From: Candidatus Omnitrophota bacterium
GTDB taxonomy: Bacteria; Omnitrophota; Gorgyraeia; Gygaellales; Profunditerraquicolaceae
Assembly (NCBI GenBank): GCA_903882345.1
Contig: CAIRWO010000204.1
Span: 1 to 7,180 of the forward strand
Direction of reading: 5' to 3'
Length of the DNA: 7,180 bases
Shown here: one piece after another, positions 1 to 6,068 of the stretch
How positions within the stretch are numbered: position 1 is the first letter of the stretch
How the letters are laid out: the number at the start of each line of letters is the position of its first letter
The notes under the pieces: generated by a model
Seen by the model: the letters and a program-made list of their open reading frames with translations, nothing else
Told to the model about the DNA's origin: nothing
Database searches by the model: none
Position numbers and translations under genes: made by a program

Positions 1-881
1 AGATTTCCCAGCAGCTCTCCGAGTGGTCGGAAAAAGCAGGAATTAAATTCGGATTTTCCATTATTACTAACGGTAGCTTGATCAGCCCGGAATTGATCGA
101 TAAGTTAGTTACTCTCGGACTCAAAGAAATCCGGGTGACCATTGACGGAGACAAAGAAGCCCATGATCTGAAACGACCTTTTAAAGACGGCTCTGGTTCT
201 TTTGATGCGATTATAAATAATATCAAAGACGTAATTGCTAAGGTAAACATCGGTATTGCCGGTAATTTTGACCGGGAAAGTTTTGCTAGTATATCCCGTT
301 TATTAGATTACCTGGAAAAAGAGGAGTTGCTTTATCGCTTGAGCAGCTTTAGATTCGCGCCGATCGTGCCGCGCCTCGGCCCGAAAAATAATCCCCGCTC
401 CATCGAATTAGCCGAATGCAGTGCTTTTATCGGTAAAGAAGGCCTGTTCCGGGAAACCATCAGCTTAAAAAAAGAACTCATGCGCCGCGGTTTAGAGGCG
501 CATAGCGGATTGGCGATCAATGCCTGCCCATTGTTTATGCAGGATGCCGGGGTAAGCATTGACCCCAGAGGCGTAATTTATAAATGTAATTCCTTACTGG
601 GATATCCGGAATTCTCCGTCGGGGATGTGCGGCAACCGGATTATAACGATAATTTTAAATCTTTCCTTAGCCTTGAAGCCTGGAAAAAATGCCCGTTAGA
701 TTGTCCGTATGTGCCGATGTGTCAGGGAGGCTGCCGCTTTTTTTCTTATGTGGAAAACGGAAATTTTGCGGACATGTTTTGTAAACGTGAATACTTTGAG
801 CGGATAATCCCCGATCTGATCAAGCTGGAATATGAAAAAACTAAGTGTAGAGCCGTTCCTGCGGCTGCTAAAGCCGTATAA
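1..881 (+). CDS. Radical SAM/SPASM domain protein, probable peptide maturase (5' end outside window)
   Basis: The reading frame is open from the first full codon (base 3), so the start and the CxxxCxxC radical SAM cluster lie upstream; 292 residues are visible. The first part carries late radical SAM barrel strands (FSIITNG, then a VTIDGD segment followed by RPF and DGSGSF), typical of SPASM-type enzymes. The C-terminal part holds seven cysteines (codons at 525, 585, 690, 702, 720, 732, 780) in the order C-x14-G-x4-C, gap, C-x3-C-x5-C-x3-C, gap, C. This is the SPASM layout that binds auxiliary iron-sulfur clusters. Family members modify ribosomally made peptides or activate enzymes by radical chemistry in the cytoplasm. 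The next gene is an ABC exporter overlapping by 50 nt, which favours a peptide-modification and export pathway; the substrate is not visible. The Ala-rich C-terminal tail lies in the overlap and may have no function. Domain call is firm; peptide substrate is inference. Confidence 0.88.
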   Translation, partial: ISQQLSEWSEKAGIKFGFSIITNGSLISPELIDKLVTLGLKEIRVTIDGDKEAHDLKRPFKDGSGSFDAIINNIKDVIAKVNIGIAGNFDRESFASISRLLDYLEKEELLYRLSSFRFAPIVPRLGPKNNPRSIELAECSAFIGKEGLFRETISLKKELMRRGLEAHSGLAINACPLFMQDAGVSIDPRGVIYKCNSLLGYPEFSVGDVRQPDYNDNFKSFLSLEAWKKCPLDCPYVPMCQGGCRFFSYVENGNFADMFCKREYFERIIPDLIKLEYEKTKCRAVPAAAKAV

Positions 882-2607
882 ACGGAAAGTCATTCTGGTT
901 TTTATAGCGATTGTCCTGGCTAACCTGGCGGGGCTGGTATTCCCATGGGTGATCAAGGTTATCGTAGACGAGATCATCGTCAAAAAAGACCTCGTTTTAC
1001 TCAACACCGTAGTCATTTGCCTCATTTTAAGCTTCATCATAAAGTCGGTTTTCGGTTTTCTGCGTGAATACCTCGCGTCGCTAGTCGGCGAAAGCGTAAT
1101 GTGCGACCTGCGTAACCAGATTTACTGGCATCTTCATAGGCTGTCGGTCAAATACGTCGAGAATACGCCTTCAGGAAAGATCATCTCCGGAATTATCGGC
1201 GACGTGGAAAGCATCAAGGAATTCCTTTTTGGCGGGGCAGTGGATTTTGTTTATTCATTTTTTGGCCTGGGTTTCGTAATTGTCGTATTATTTGTGCTTA
1301 ACTGGAAACTTGCTTTGATCTCTGTTTTGTATCTGCCGGTTTTTGCCTTAGCTTTCTTAAAAATTTCTCCCCGCCTGAAAAATAAGCACGCATTGGTAAG
1401 AGAAAAATACGGGGAATTGACTTCCCGGATAAGCGAGGTCTTAAACGGCATACGCGTAGTTGCCGGGTTTGCCGCGGATAAGAAAGAAGCCGAGATATTC
1501 AATGCCAAACAGAAAGAAATATTCGAAGCCGCTGTTGGTAGCCATAGGCTGGGGATTTTTCTCTGGATGGGGGCGGAATTCTTAAGCTCACTCGGCTTGG
1601 CAATACTGGTCTGGTTTGGGGCAAGGCAGGTGATCGCCGGGAAGATTTCCGTAGGCACTTTAATGGCCTTCTATACTTATCTGGGGTTACTTTTTTATCC
1701 GGTGATCAGGATAGCCATAATTAATAATTATTACCAGGAAGCAGCTGCTTCTATGGAGCGCGTGGAAGGGGTATTGGCTACGGAACCGGAGATAAAAGAG
1801 CTCAGCTCTCCGGTTGTTCCCGGAAAGATCGAAGGAAATGTGCTTTTTTCCGCAGTAAGTTTCAGCTATGATCACAAGAAACCCGTGCTTTCTGACATTA
1901 ACCTGGAAGTAAAAAAGTCGGAAGCTGTGGCTTTGGTCGGTAAAAGCGGCAGCGGTAAGACCACCTTAATAAATTTACTTTTGCGTTTTTACGACCCTCT
2001 AGAAGGAAAGATCTCTATCGACGGATACAATCTGGCGGATCTCTCTTTGAAAGATTACCGCTCCAAGGTTGCCATGGTGATCCAGGATGATTATCTTTTT
2101 GGCACCACAATCAGGGAAAATATTGCTTATGGCAGGTCAATTGTTTCCGATGGGGAGATTATACAGGCAGCAAAGCTGGCGAACGCCCATGAGTTTATCA
2201 GCGAATTACCCGAAGCTTATGATACTCAAATCGGTGAACGGGGAATAAGGCTTTCCTACGGCCAGCGCCAAAGAATATCCATTGCCCGGGCAATATTGCG
2301 CGACCCGGCAATATTGATCCTTGATGAAGCGACTTCCAGCGTGGATTCGGAAACTGAGCGCTTGATCATCGAAGACGCGTTTAAGAAGCTGATGCGGGGC
2401 AGGACCACCTTTGTGATTTCCCACCGTCTATCAGCGGTAACTTATACAGATAGGATCATTTTTATCGAAGACGGCAGGATAACCGAGTCTGGCAGCCACG
2501 CTGAATTACTGGAGAAAAAAGGCGGCTACTGGAGAATGTGGTTAAGCCAGGCGCATCCGCCAGAACCGATCCTCAATCCGGAAAGACTGCGGGAATATGC
2601 GGATTAA
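832..2607 (+). CDS. ABC exporter half-transporter (fused transmembrane and ATPase domains)
   Basis: A 591-aa inner-membrane exporter subunit of the MsbA/type IV family, expected to work as a homodimer and move a lipid, drug or peptide out of the cytoplasm using ATP. About six hydrophobic segments lie in residues 20-300. The ATPase domain has A-loop Tyr346, Walker A GKSGSGKT (370-377), Q-loop Gln418, signature LSYGQ (474-478), Walker B ILILD with catalytic Glu499, D-loop SSVD (502-505) and H-loop His531. All catalytic residues are present. The signature is LSYGQ rather than LSGGQ. There is no N-terminal C39 peptidase domain, so any leader peptide would be cut by another protease. The ATG at 832 is chosen because no other good start precedes the first membrane helix; its ribosome site is weak. 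The gene overlaps the radical SAM gene by 50 nt and the kinase gene by 11 nt, so the three are probably one operon. The most likely cargo is the product of the maturase, by inference only. Confidence 0.93.
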   Translation: MKKLSVEPFLRLLKPYKRKVILVFIAIVLANLAGLVFPWVIKVIVDEIIVKKDLVLLNTVVICLILSFIIKSVFGFLREYLASLVGESVMCDLRNQIYWHLHRLSVKYVENTPSGKIISGIIGDVESIKEFLFGGAVDFVYSFFGLGFVIVVLFVLNWKLALISVLYLPVFALAFLKISPRLKNKHALVREKYGELTSRISEVLNGIRVVAGFAADKKEAEIFNAKQKEIFEAAVGSHRLGIFLWMGAEFLSSLGLAILVWFGARQVIAGKISVGTLMAFYTYLGLLFYPVIRIAIINNYYQEAAASMERVEGVLATEPEIKELSSPVVPGKIEGNVLFSAVSFSYDHKKPVLSDINLEVKKSEAVALVGKSGSGKTTLINLLLRFYDPLEGKISIDGYNLADLSLKDYRSKVAMVIQDDYLFGTTIRENIAYGRSIVSDGEIIQAAKLANAHEFISELPEAYDTQIGERGIRLSYGQRQRISIARAILRDPAILILDEATSSVDSETERLIIEDAFKKLMRGRTTFVISHRLSAVTYTDRIIFIEDGRITESGSHAELLEKKGGYWRMWLSQAHPPEPILNPERLREYAD

Positions 2608-4399
2608 AAGAGTAATTAGCAGATTCTTATTAGCAAATTTTTACCGTAATCTTTGGGTGCGCATTGCGATTGCCTTAAGCATTGTCATTACTGTTCCGGT
2701 AATATTTTTGGGCTTATCCCTGATCAACCGGTCTCAGTCGGCAATAAAGAAATCAGTATTGAATAACCACAAAGAGATAGTTATCCGTGCTGCCGAAGAG
2801 ATCAGCCTGCTCTTGAAGCGCTCGGAAGATGTCCTGGCTTCAACTGCTGCAGTGATCGGCTCGGAGCATTTTGATCCCTGGCATCAAGAGACCGTGCTGG
2901 TGGGCCTGGCGCTCGATCAACCCGCTTTTATCAGGGTGACTTCTTTTGACCTATCGGGAAAGATGATCGCTACTTCTGATCTGGGCAGGTTTTTTATCTT
3001 AAATTATACCGATAACATCATGCAAAAGCCCCTGGAAGGTAAGAATTATATTTCCGAGGTTAAGTTCCAGGATAACGATCACCTTCCGTACCTGGCAATG
3101 TCGCTTCCGATCAGGGAAAACGGCAGGATCAATGGGATACTGGCGGCAGATGTTAATTTAAGGAGTATGTGGGATATCGTAGACGGGATAAAGGTTGGCA
3201 ATACCGGCAGGGCGTTTTTGGTATCTGAGGACGGAATTCTCATTGCCTCGCCGGACAAAAAACAGGTATTGAAAAATGAGAATATCCGCTGGCAAAAAGA
3301 CGTGAGCGCCGCCCTCTTCGGCAGGAACGAGGCAATGATCTTAAAGGACGGTTATGGCAGGCAATGGGTGAGTTCTTATGCCCCTGTGCCGGGTACGGGC
3401 TGGGGCATTGTTTTACGCCAAAGGGATAATGAGGCCTATCTGTTTTCCCGGGTAATGCAGTGGCAGTCCTGGTTTATTATCTTTTTTTGTGAGATCATCG
3501 CTGTCCTGGCGGCGATCGTTTTAGCGCGTATTTTTATACGTCCGGTTAAAACACTATTGTCGAGGCTTAGGGGCGCCGGCAACGGCAATCTCGATTATAA
3601 AATAGACATAAAGCGGCATGATGAACTGGGCGAATTGATCAGGGTGTTTAACGCGCTGACGGATAAATTGAACCGGGCAAAATTAAGCCAAAAATTTTCC
3701 AGTGTCGGGGAAGCGGCAGTATGGGTTGCCCATGAACTTAAGAATTCCCTGGCGCCGATAAAGTCGTTTGTGCAGCTCTTGCCGGCCAGGCACACCGATG
3801 GAAAATTCATCGATAAGTTCCAAGATATCGTACCGGAAGAAATAAACCGCTGTGAACGTATGCTTAAGGAGTTATCCGATTTTTCTTCCTCGGGCGAGTT
3901 GAGATTAGAGCGGATCAATCTTAAAGACGTCATTGACAGTGTGCTAAAAATAATGGAAGACCGCTTTAGCGAAAGCAACATTCAAATAAGGCTCCAGGCG
4001 GACAATACCAATCTTTACATACAGGGCGACCAGGAAAAACTTAAACAGGTATTTATTAATTTATTCATCAACGCCGTGAGCGCGATGCCGCAGGGAGGCA
4101 GCGTTAATTTGGTGATGCGCATCATAAGAGCGATTTATGCGGCAAATGATTCTTTTGTCGAGATAAATATCTCTGATACCGGGATGGGCATTCCCGAAGA
4201 CAGGCTGAAAAATCTATTTGAGCCGTTCAAGAGTACCAAAAAAGAAGGCATGGGCCTGGGGCTGGCCATCAGCCGCAGGATAATCGAACAGCACGGCGGA
4301 GAAATATTGGTAGAAAGCCAGATTGACAAGGGAACGGTTTTTACTATCCGTCTGCCGCAGGAAACAGCATTTCCCCCCGTTTTTCTTAAAAAACCATAG
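2597..4399 (+). CDS. Membrane sensor histidine kinase, Cache-like sensor, HAMP, HisKA and HATPase
   Basis: A 600-aa inner-membrane kinase that would sense an extracytoplasmic signal and phosphorylate a response regulator. In order: first membrane helix about 22-43; extracytoplasmic region about 45-287 resembling a double Cache domain (the GNTGRAFLVSEDGILIASPD stretch at 201-220 is typical); second helix about 291-314; HAMP linker about 313-362 (DELGELIRVFN); HisKA with phospho-accepting His379 in HELKN; HATPase with N-box Asn488/Asn492, G1 DTGMGIP (527-533), FEPF (541-544) and G2 GMGLGL (551-556). All catalytic motifs are intact, and no receiver domain is fused. The ATG at 2597 overlaps the exporter stop by 11 nt, so expression is probably coupled to export. 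Cache domains generally bind small molecules; a peptide ligand would be unusual but the operon invites the question. Its partner is probably the response regulator encoded next, which has its own promoter. Confidence 0.93.
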   Translation: MRIKRVISRFLLANFYRNLWVRIAIALSIVITVPVIFLGLSLINRSQSAIKKSVLNNHKEIVIRAAEEISLLLKRSEDVLASTAAVIGSEHFDPWHQETVLVGLALDQPAFIRVTSFDLSGKMIATSDLGRFFILNYTDNIMQKPLEGKNYISEVKFQDNDHLPYLAMSLPIRENGRINGILAADVNLRSMWDIVDGIKVGNTGRAFLVSEDGILIASPDKKQVLKNENIRWQKDVSAALFGRNEAMILKDGYGRQWVSSYAPVPGTGWGIVLRQRDNEAYLFSRVMQWQSWFIIFFCEIIAVLAAIVLARIFIRPVKTLLSRLRGAGNGNLDYKIDIKRHDELGELIRVFNALTDKLNRAKLSQKFSSVGEAAVWVAHELKNSLAPIKSFVQLLPARHTDGKFIDKFQDIVPEEINRCERMLKELSDFSSSGELRLERINLKDVIDSVLKIMEDRFSESNIQIRLQADNTNLYIQGDQEKLKQVFINLFINAVSAMPQGGSVNLVMRIIRAIYAANDSFVEINISDTGMGIPEDRLKNLFEPFKSTKKEGMGLGLAISRRIIEQHGGEILVESQIDKGTVFTIRLPQETAFPPVFLKKP

Positions 4400-4433
4400 T
4401 AGAATCAGGACAGTTGAAAGTTGATTTAGCCCA

Positions 4434-4461
4434 TTTACAAATCCCAGGAAAGAGTTATATT
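4434..4461 (+). promoter_or_regulatory. Predicted sigma-70 promoter for the response regulator genes
   Basis: A -35 box TTTACA (4434-4439, 5 of 6 consensus) and a -10 box TATATT (4456-4461, 5 of 6) are separated by 16 bp. Transcription would start near 4468, leaving a leader of about 26 nt before the ATG at 4494. It lies in the 94-nt gap after the kinase gene, so the regulators could be transcribed separately from the upstream cluster. A weaker alternative is TTGAAA (4414-4419) with TACAAA (4436-4441), also 16 bp apart. No hairpin terminator is seen in the gap, so read-through from the kinase remains possible. Prediction by eye only. Confidence 0.5.
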
Positions 4462-4482
4462 AAAAGCAGTTATTAAACAACC

Positions 4483-4488
4483 AGAGGA
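4483..4488 (+). promoter_or_regulatory. Ribosome binding site AGAGGA for the AraC-type response regulator
   Basis: AGAGGA ends 5 nt before the ATG at 4494. It fixes that codon as the start and is clearly stronger than the sites of the overlapping genes upstream. Confidence 0.7.
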
Positions 4489-4493
4489 ATAAA

Positions 4494-5237
4494 ATGGCGG
4501 CAGCCGATGCGATCTTGGTCGTAGACGATACAGAAAATATCAGGAGTATTTTTACTACGGCGTTTGAGGAATACAGGATTATTACCGCGGCAGGCGCTCA
4601 GGAAGCCTTAAATATCCTTAATAAGCCCAACGATATCGGTCTTATTGTCCTGGATGTAATGATGCCCGGCATAAACGGCCTGGAACTGCTGAAGGAAATA
4701 AAAAAAAATAACCAGAAATGCAAAATTGTGATTATGACTGCGTATAGTTCCAAAGACATTGCCATCGAGGCATTACGCCTGGATGCCGACGATTATATTG
4801 AAAAGCCTTTTGATATAGACAGCGTCAAGGCGGTATTTGACAGGTTATTGAAGGAGGCTAGCAGCTCTACGGGCGCACTAAACCAGCAGGCGCAGGACAG
4901 CAAGATACAGTTGGCGCAGCGCCTGCTGAAGAGGAATTATAATAGAAATTTTTCTCTTCAGGATGCTTCCAAAGAGGTGTTTTTAAGCTATAAATATTTA
5001 AGCCGGGTGTTTAAAGAAAAGACCGGCAGGGGTTTTAACAAATACAGGCTGGAATTGAAGATAAATTCCGCCAAGCAGTTATTGAAGGAAAGCCGGGATA
5101 CCGTTACCCAGATTGCCTATAAGGTAGGATATCACAACCCGGATTCTTTTATGAAGATGTTTAAGCGGATCACCGGCAGGACTCCTTCTGAGTTTCGAGC
5201 CAATGTCAGCGGCAACGATAAAATTAAAGCAAAATAG
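4494..5237 (+). CDS. Response regulator with receiver and AraC-type DNA-binding domain
   Basis: A 247-aa cytoplasmic transcription regulator. The receiver domain (about 5-120) has the acidic pair Asp11/Asp12, phospho-accepting Asp54 in VLDVMMPG, Thr82 and Lys104 in EKPF, so it should be phosphorylatable. A short linker follows (about 121-135), then two helix-turn-helix motifs of the AraC/XylS type (about 136-236), ending with the characteristic second motif VTQIAYKVGYHNPDSFMKMF and the TGRTPSEFR close. Regulators of this build normally bind DNA on phosphorylation and activate transcription. It lies 94 nt after the histidine kinase gene, which makes that kinase the probable partner, and it may control the upstream maturase-exporter cluster; its targets are not visible. 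It carries its own predicted promoter and a good ribosome binding site. The start is supported by that site and by the immediate onset of the receiver fold. Confidence 0.93.
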   Translation: MAAADAILVVDDTENIRSIFTTAFEEYRIITAAGAQEALNILNKPNDIGLIVLDVMMPGINGLELLKEIKKNNQKCKIVIMTAYSSKDIAIEALRLDADDYIEKPFDIDSVKAVFDRLLKEASSSTGALNQQAQDSKIQLAQRLLKRNYNRNFSLQDASKEVFLSYKYLSRVFKEKTGRGFNKYRLELKINSAKQLLKESRDTVTQIAYKVGYHNPDSFMKMFKRITGRTPSEFRANVSGNDKIKAK

Positions 5238-5246
5238 TAAGTCCCT

Positions 5247-5615
5247 ATGAACCAGAAAAACCCCGTCAAGGTGCTTATTGTTGACGATGAAAAAGTTGTA
5301 AGAGATTTTTTGGCAAGGTTTCTTGAGTTGAAAGGTATGGTTGCTACGGCAGTGGAAACCGGTAAAGAGGCTATAGCAGCGGTACAAAATGAAGATTATG
5401 GGATCGCTTTCATCGAAGTAAGAATGCCTTTGATGGACGGTCTGGAAACGCTCATCAAGCTTAAGAAAATTAAGCCGGGTATTAAATATATGATGATGAC
5501 CGGCGATTATACGGATTTACGGATTAAGTTAGCCCAAAAGGAGGGCGCCGCAATCTGTATGAAGAAGCCGTTTGATATTGCCGAACTTTCAGAAGTAATA
5601 GCCGAGTTTATTTGA
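5247..5615 (+). CDS. Stand-alone receiver-domain protein with Glu in place of the phospho-accepting Asp
   Basis: A 122-aa single receiver domain of the CheY type with no output domain. The acidic pair Asp13/Asp14, Thr85 in MMTG, and Lys107 in KKPF are present, but the position that normally holds the phosphorylated aspartate is Glu57 (codon GAA at 5415-5417) in FIEVRMPLMDG, where FLDVRMP would be expected. Ordinary Asp phosphorylation is therefore unlikely. In other response regulators this Asp-to-Glu change sometimes mimics the phosphorylated state, so the protein may be constitutively active or may regulate by binding a partner. It follows the AraC-type regulator by 9 nt and is probably co-transcribed with it. 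No good ribosome binding site precedes the ATG, so translation may depend on coupling. The frame is clean, with no sign of decay. Confidence 0.88.
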   Translation: MNQKNPVKVLIVDDEKVVRDFLARFLELKGMVATAVETGKEAIAAVQNEDYGIAFIEVRMPLMDGLETLIKLKKIKPGIKYMMMTGDYTDLRIKLAQKEGAAICMKKPFDIAELSEVIAEFI

Positions 5616-5670
5616 TTTAACCCTGTCTCATTCCCCGCTTTATTCCCCGCTTTTATACCCTTTTTCCCCT
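5616..5670 (+). terminator. C-rich, G-poor tract, possible Rho-dependent termination zone
   Basis: Immediately after the receiver stop, the 55 nt hold 22 C, 24 T, 6 A and only 3 G (counted by eye). No stable hairpin followed by a T run is seen here, yet a promoter for the housekeeping genes follows directly. C-rich, G-poor unstructured RNA is what Rho factor prefers, so termination here could be Rho-dependent. This is inference from composition only; the tract could equally serve the following promoter. Confidence 0.3.
5630..5653. repeat. Perfect tandem direct repeat, two 12-bp units
   Basis: ATTCCCCGCTTT occurs twice back to back (5630-5641 and 5642-5653). A looser CCCTTTTTCCCC stretch follows at 5658-5669. 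The repeat lies 16 bp upstream of the predicted -35 box of rplU. It may be a protein-binding site or the result of strand slippage. Confidence 0.9.
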
Positions 5671-5698
5671 TGACGACGGAAAGTTTGTATGATAAACT
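5670..5698 (+). promoter_or_regulatory. Predicted sigma-70 promoter for rplU
   Basis: A -35 box TTGACG (5670-5675, 5 of 6) and a -10 box TAAACT (5693-5698, 4 of 6) are 17 bp apart. A start near 5705 gives a leader of about 29 nt, too short for a long L21-type autoregulatory leader. TATGAT at 5688-5693 is a better -10 box by sequence, but lies only 12 bp from this -35 box. Confidence 0.5.
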
Positions 5699-5720
5699 TA
5701 TTTTCTTGTTAATCTTAAAA

Positions 5721-5727
5721 AGGAGAG
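5721..5727 (+). promoter_or_regulatory. Ribosome binding site AGGAGAG for rplU
   Basis: AGGAGAG ends 6 nt before the ATG at 5734. It is among the strongest sites in the window, as expected for a ribosomal protein gene, and selects that ATG. Confidence 0.8.
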
Positions 5728-5733
5728 CTAGAA

Positions 5734-6048
5734 ATGTATGCAATAATTGAAGTTGGAGCAAAACAGTTCAATGTAAAAAAGGGTGATATTATTGAAGTTG
5801 AGAAGCTGGAAGGGGACAAAGGTAAAGGCATTGTTTTTGATAAAATCCTGCTAGCCTGTGAGGATGATAAAATTGAGGTCGGTCAACCCTATATCAAAGG
5901 CGCCTCGGTAAAAGCAGAAGTGCTTTGTCAAATTAAGGCTGCCAAGGTCGTCTCTTACAAATACCGCCGCCGGAAAGCCTCACATACTAAAAAAGGGCAC
6001 CGTCAGAAGCTGACGAGGGTTAAAATAGAAGAAATTAAAGTCAGTTAA
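5734..6048 (+). CDS. rplU: 50S ribosomal protein L21
   Basis: A 104-aa protein of normal L21 length and sequence. It begins MYAIIEVGAKQF, has the central VGQPYIKGASVKAEV strand region and ends with the basic block YKYRRRKASHTKKGHRQ followed by LTRVKIEEI, which is the 23S rRNA-binding signature. L21 is an early-assembling large-subunit protein that binds domain I of 23S rRNA and contacts L20. It has its own predicted promoter and strong ribosome binding site. In most bacteria rpmA (L27) follows directly and then obg; here obg follows after only 20 nt and rpmA is absent. Identification is secure. Confidence 0.97.
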   Translation: MYAIIEVGAKQFNVKKGDIIEVEKLEGDKGKGIVFDKILLACEDDKIEVGQPYIKGASVKAEVLCQIKAAKVVSYKYRRRKASHTKKGHRQKLTRVKIEEIKVS

Positions 6049-6068
6049 TCGGCAAACTAAGCGCATAC

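Noticed and set aside
2285..2316. Repeated GGCAATATTG separated by a few bases in the exporter gene
   Set aside because: It encodes a repeated Ala-Ile-Leu on either side of RDP before Walker B, which is ordinary family sequence.
4379..4394. GTTTTT and AAAAAC inverted repeat at the end of the kinase gene
   Set aside because: The stem is almost all A-T, lies within coding sequence and has no T run after it, so it is not a credible terminator.
4414..4476. A 20-codon reading frame from TTG in the kinase-regulator gap, with AGGA 3 nt upstream
   Set aside because: It overlaps the predicted promoter, has poor spacing to a weak ribosome site and shows no precursor-like composition; probably chance.
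5688..5693. TATGAT as the -10 box of rplU
   Set aside because: It is only 12 bp from the TTGACG -35 box; TAAACT at 17 bp fits better, though TATGAT with a different -35 cannot be excluded.
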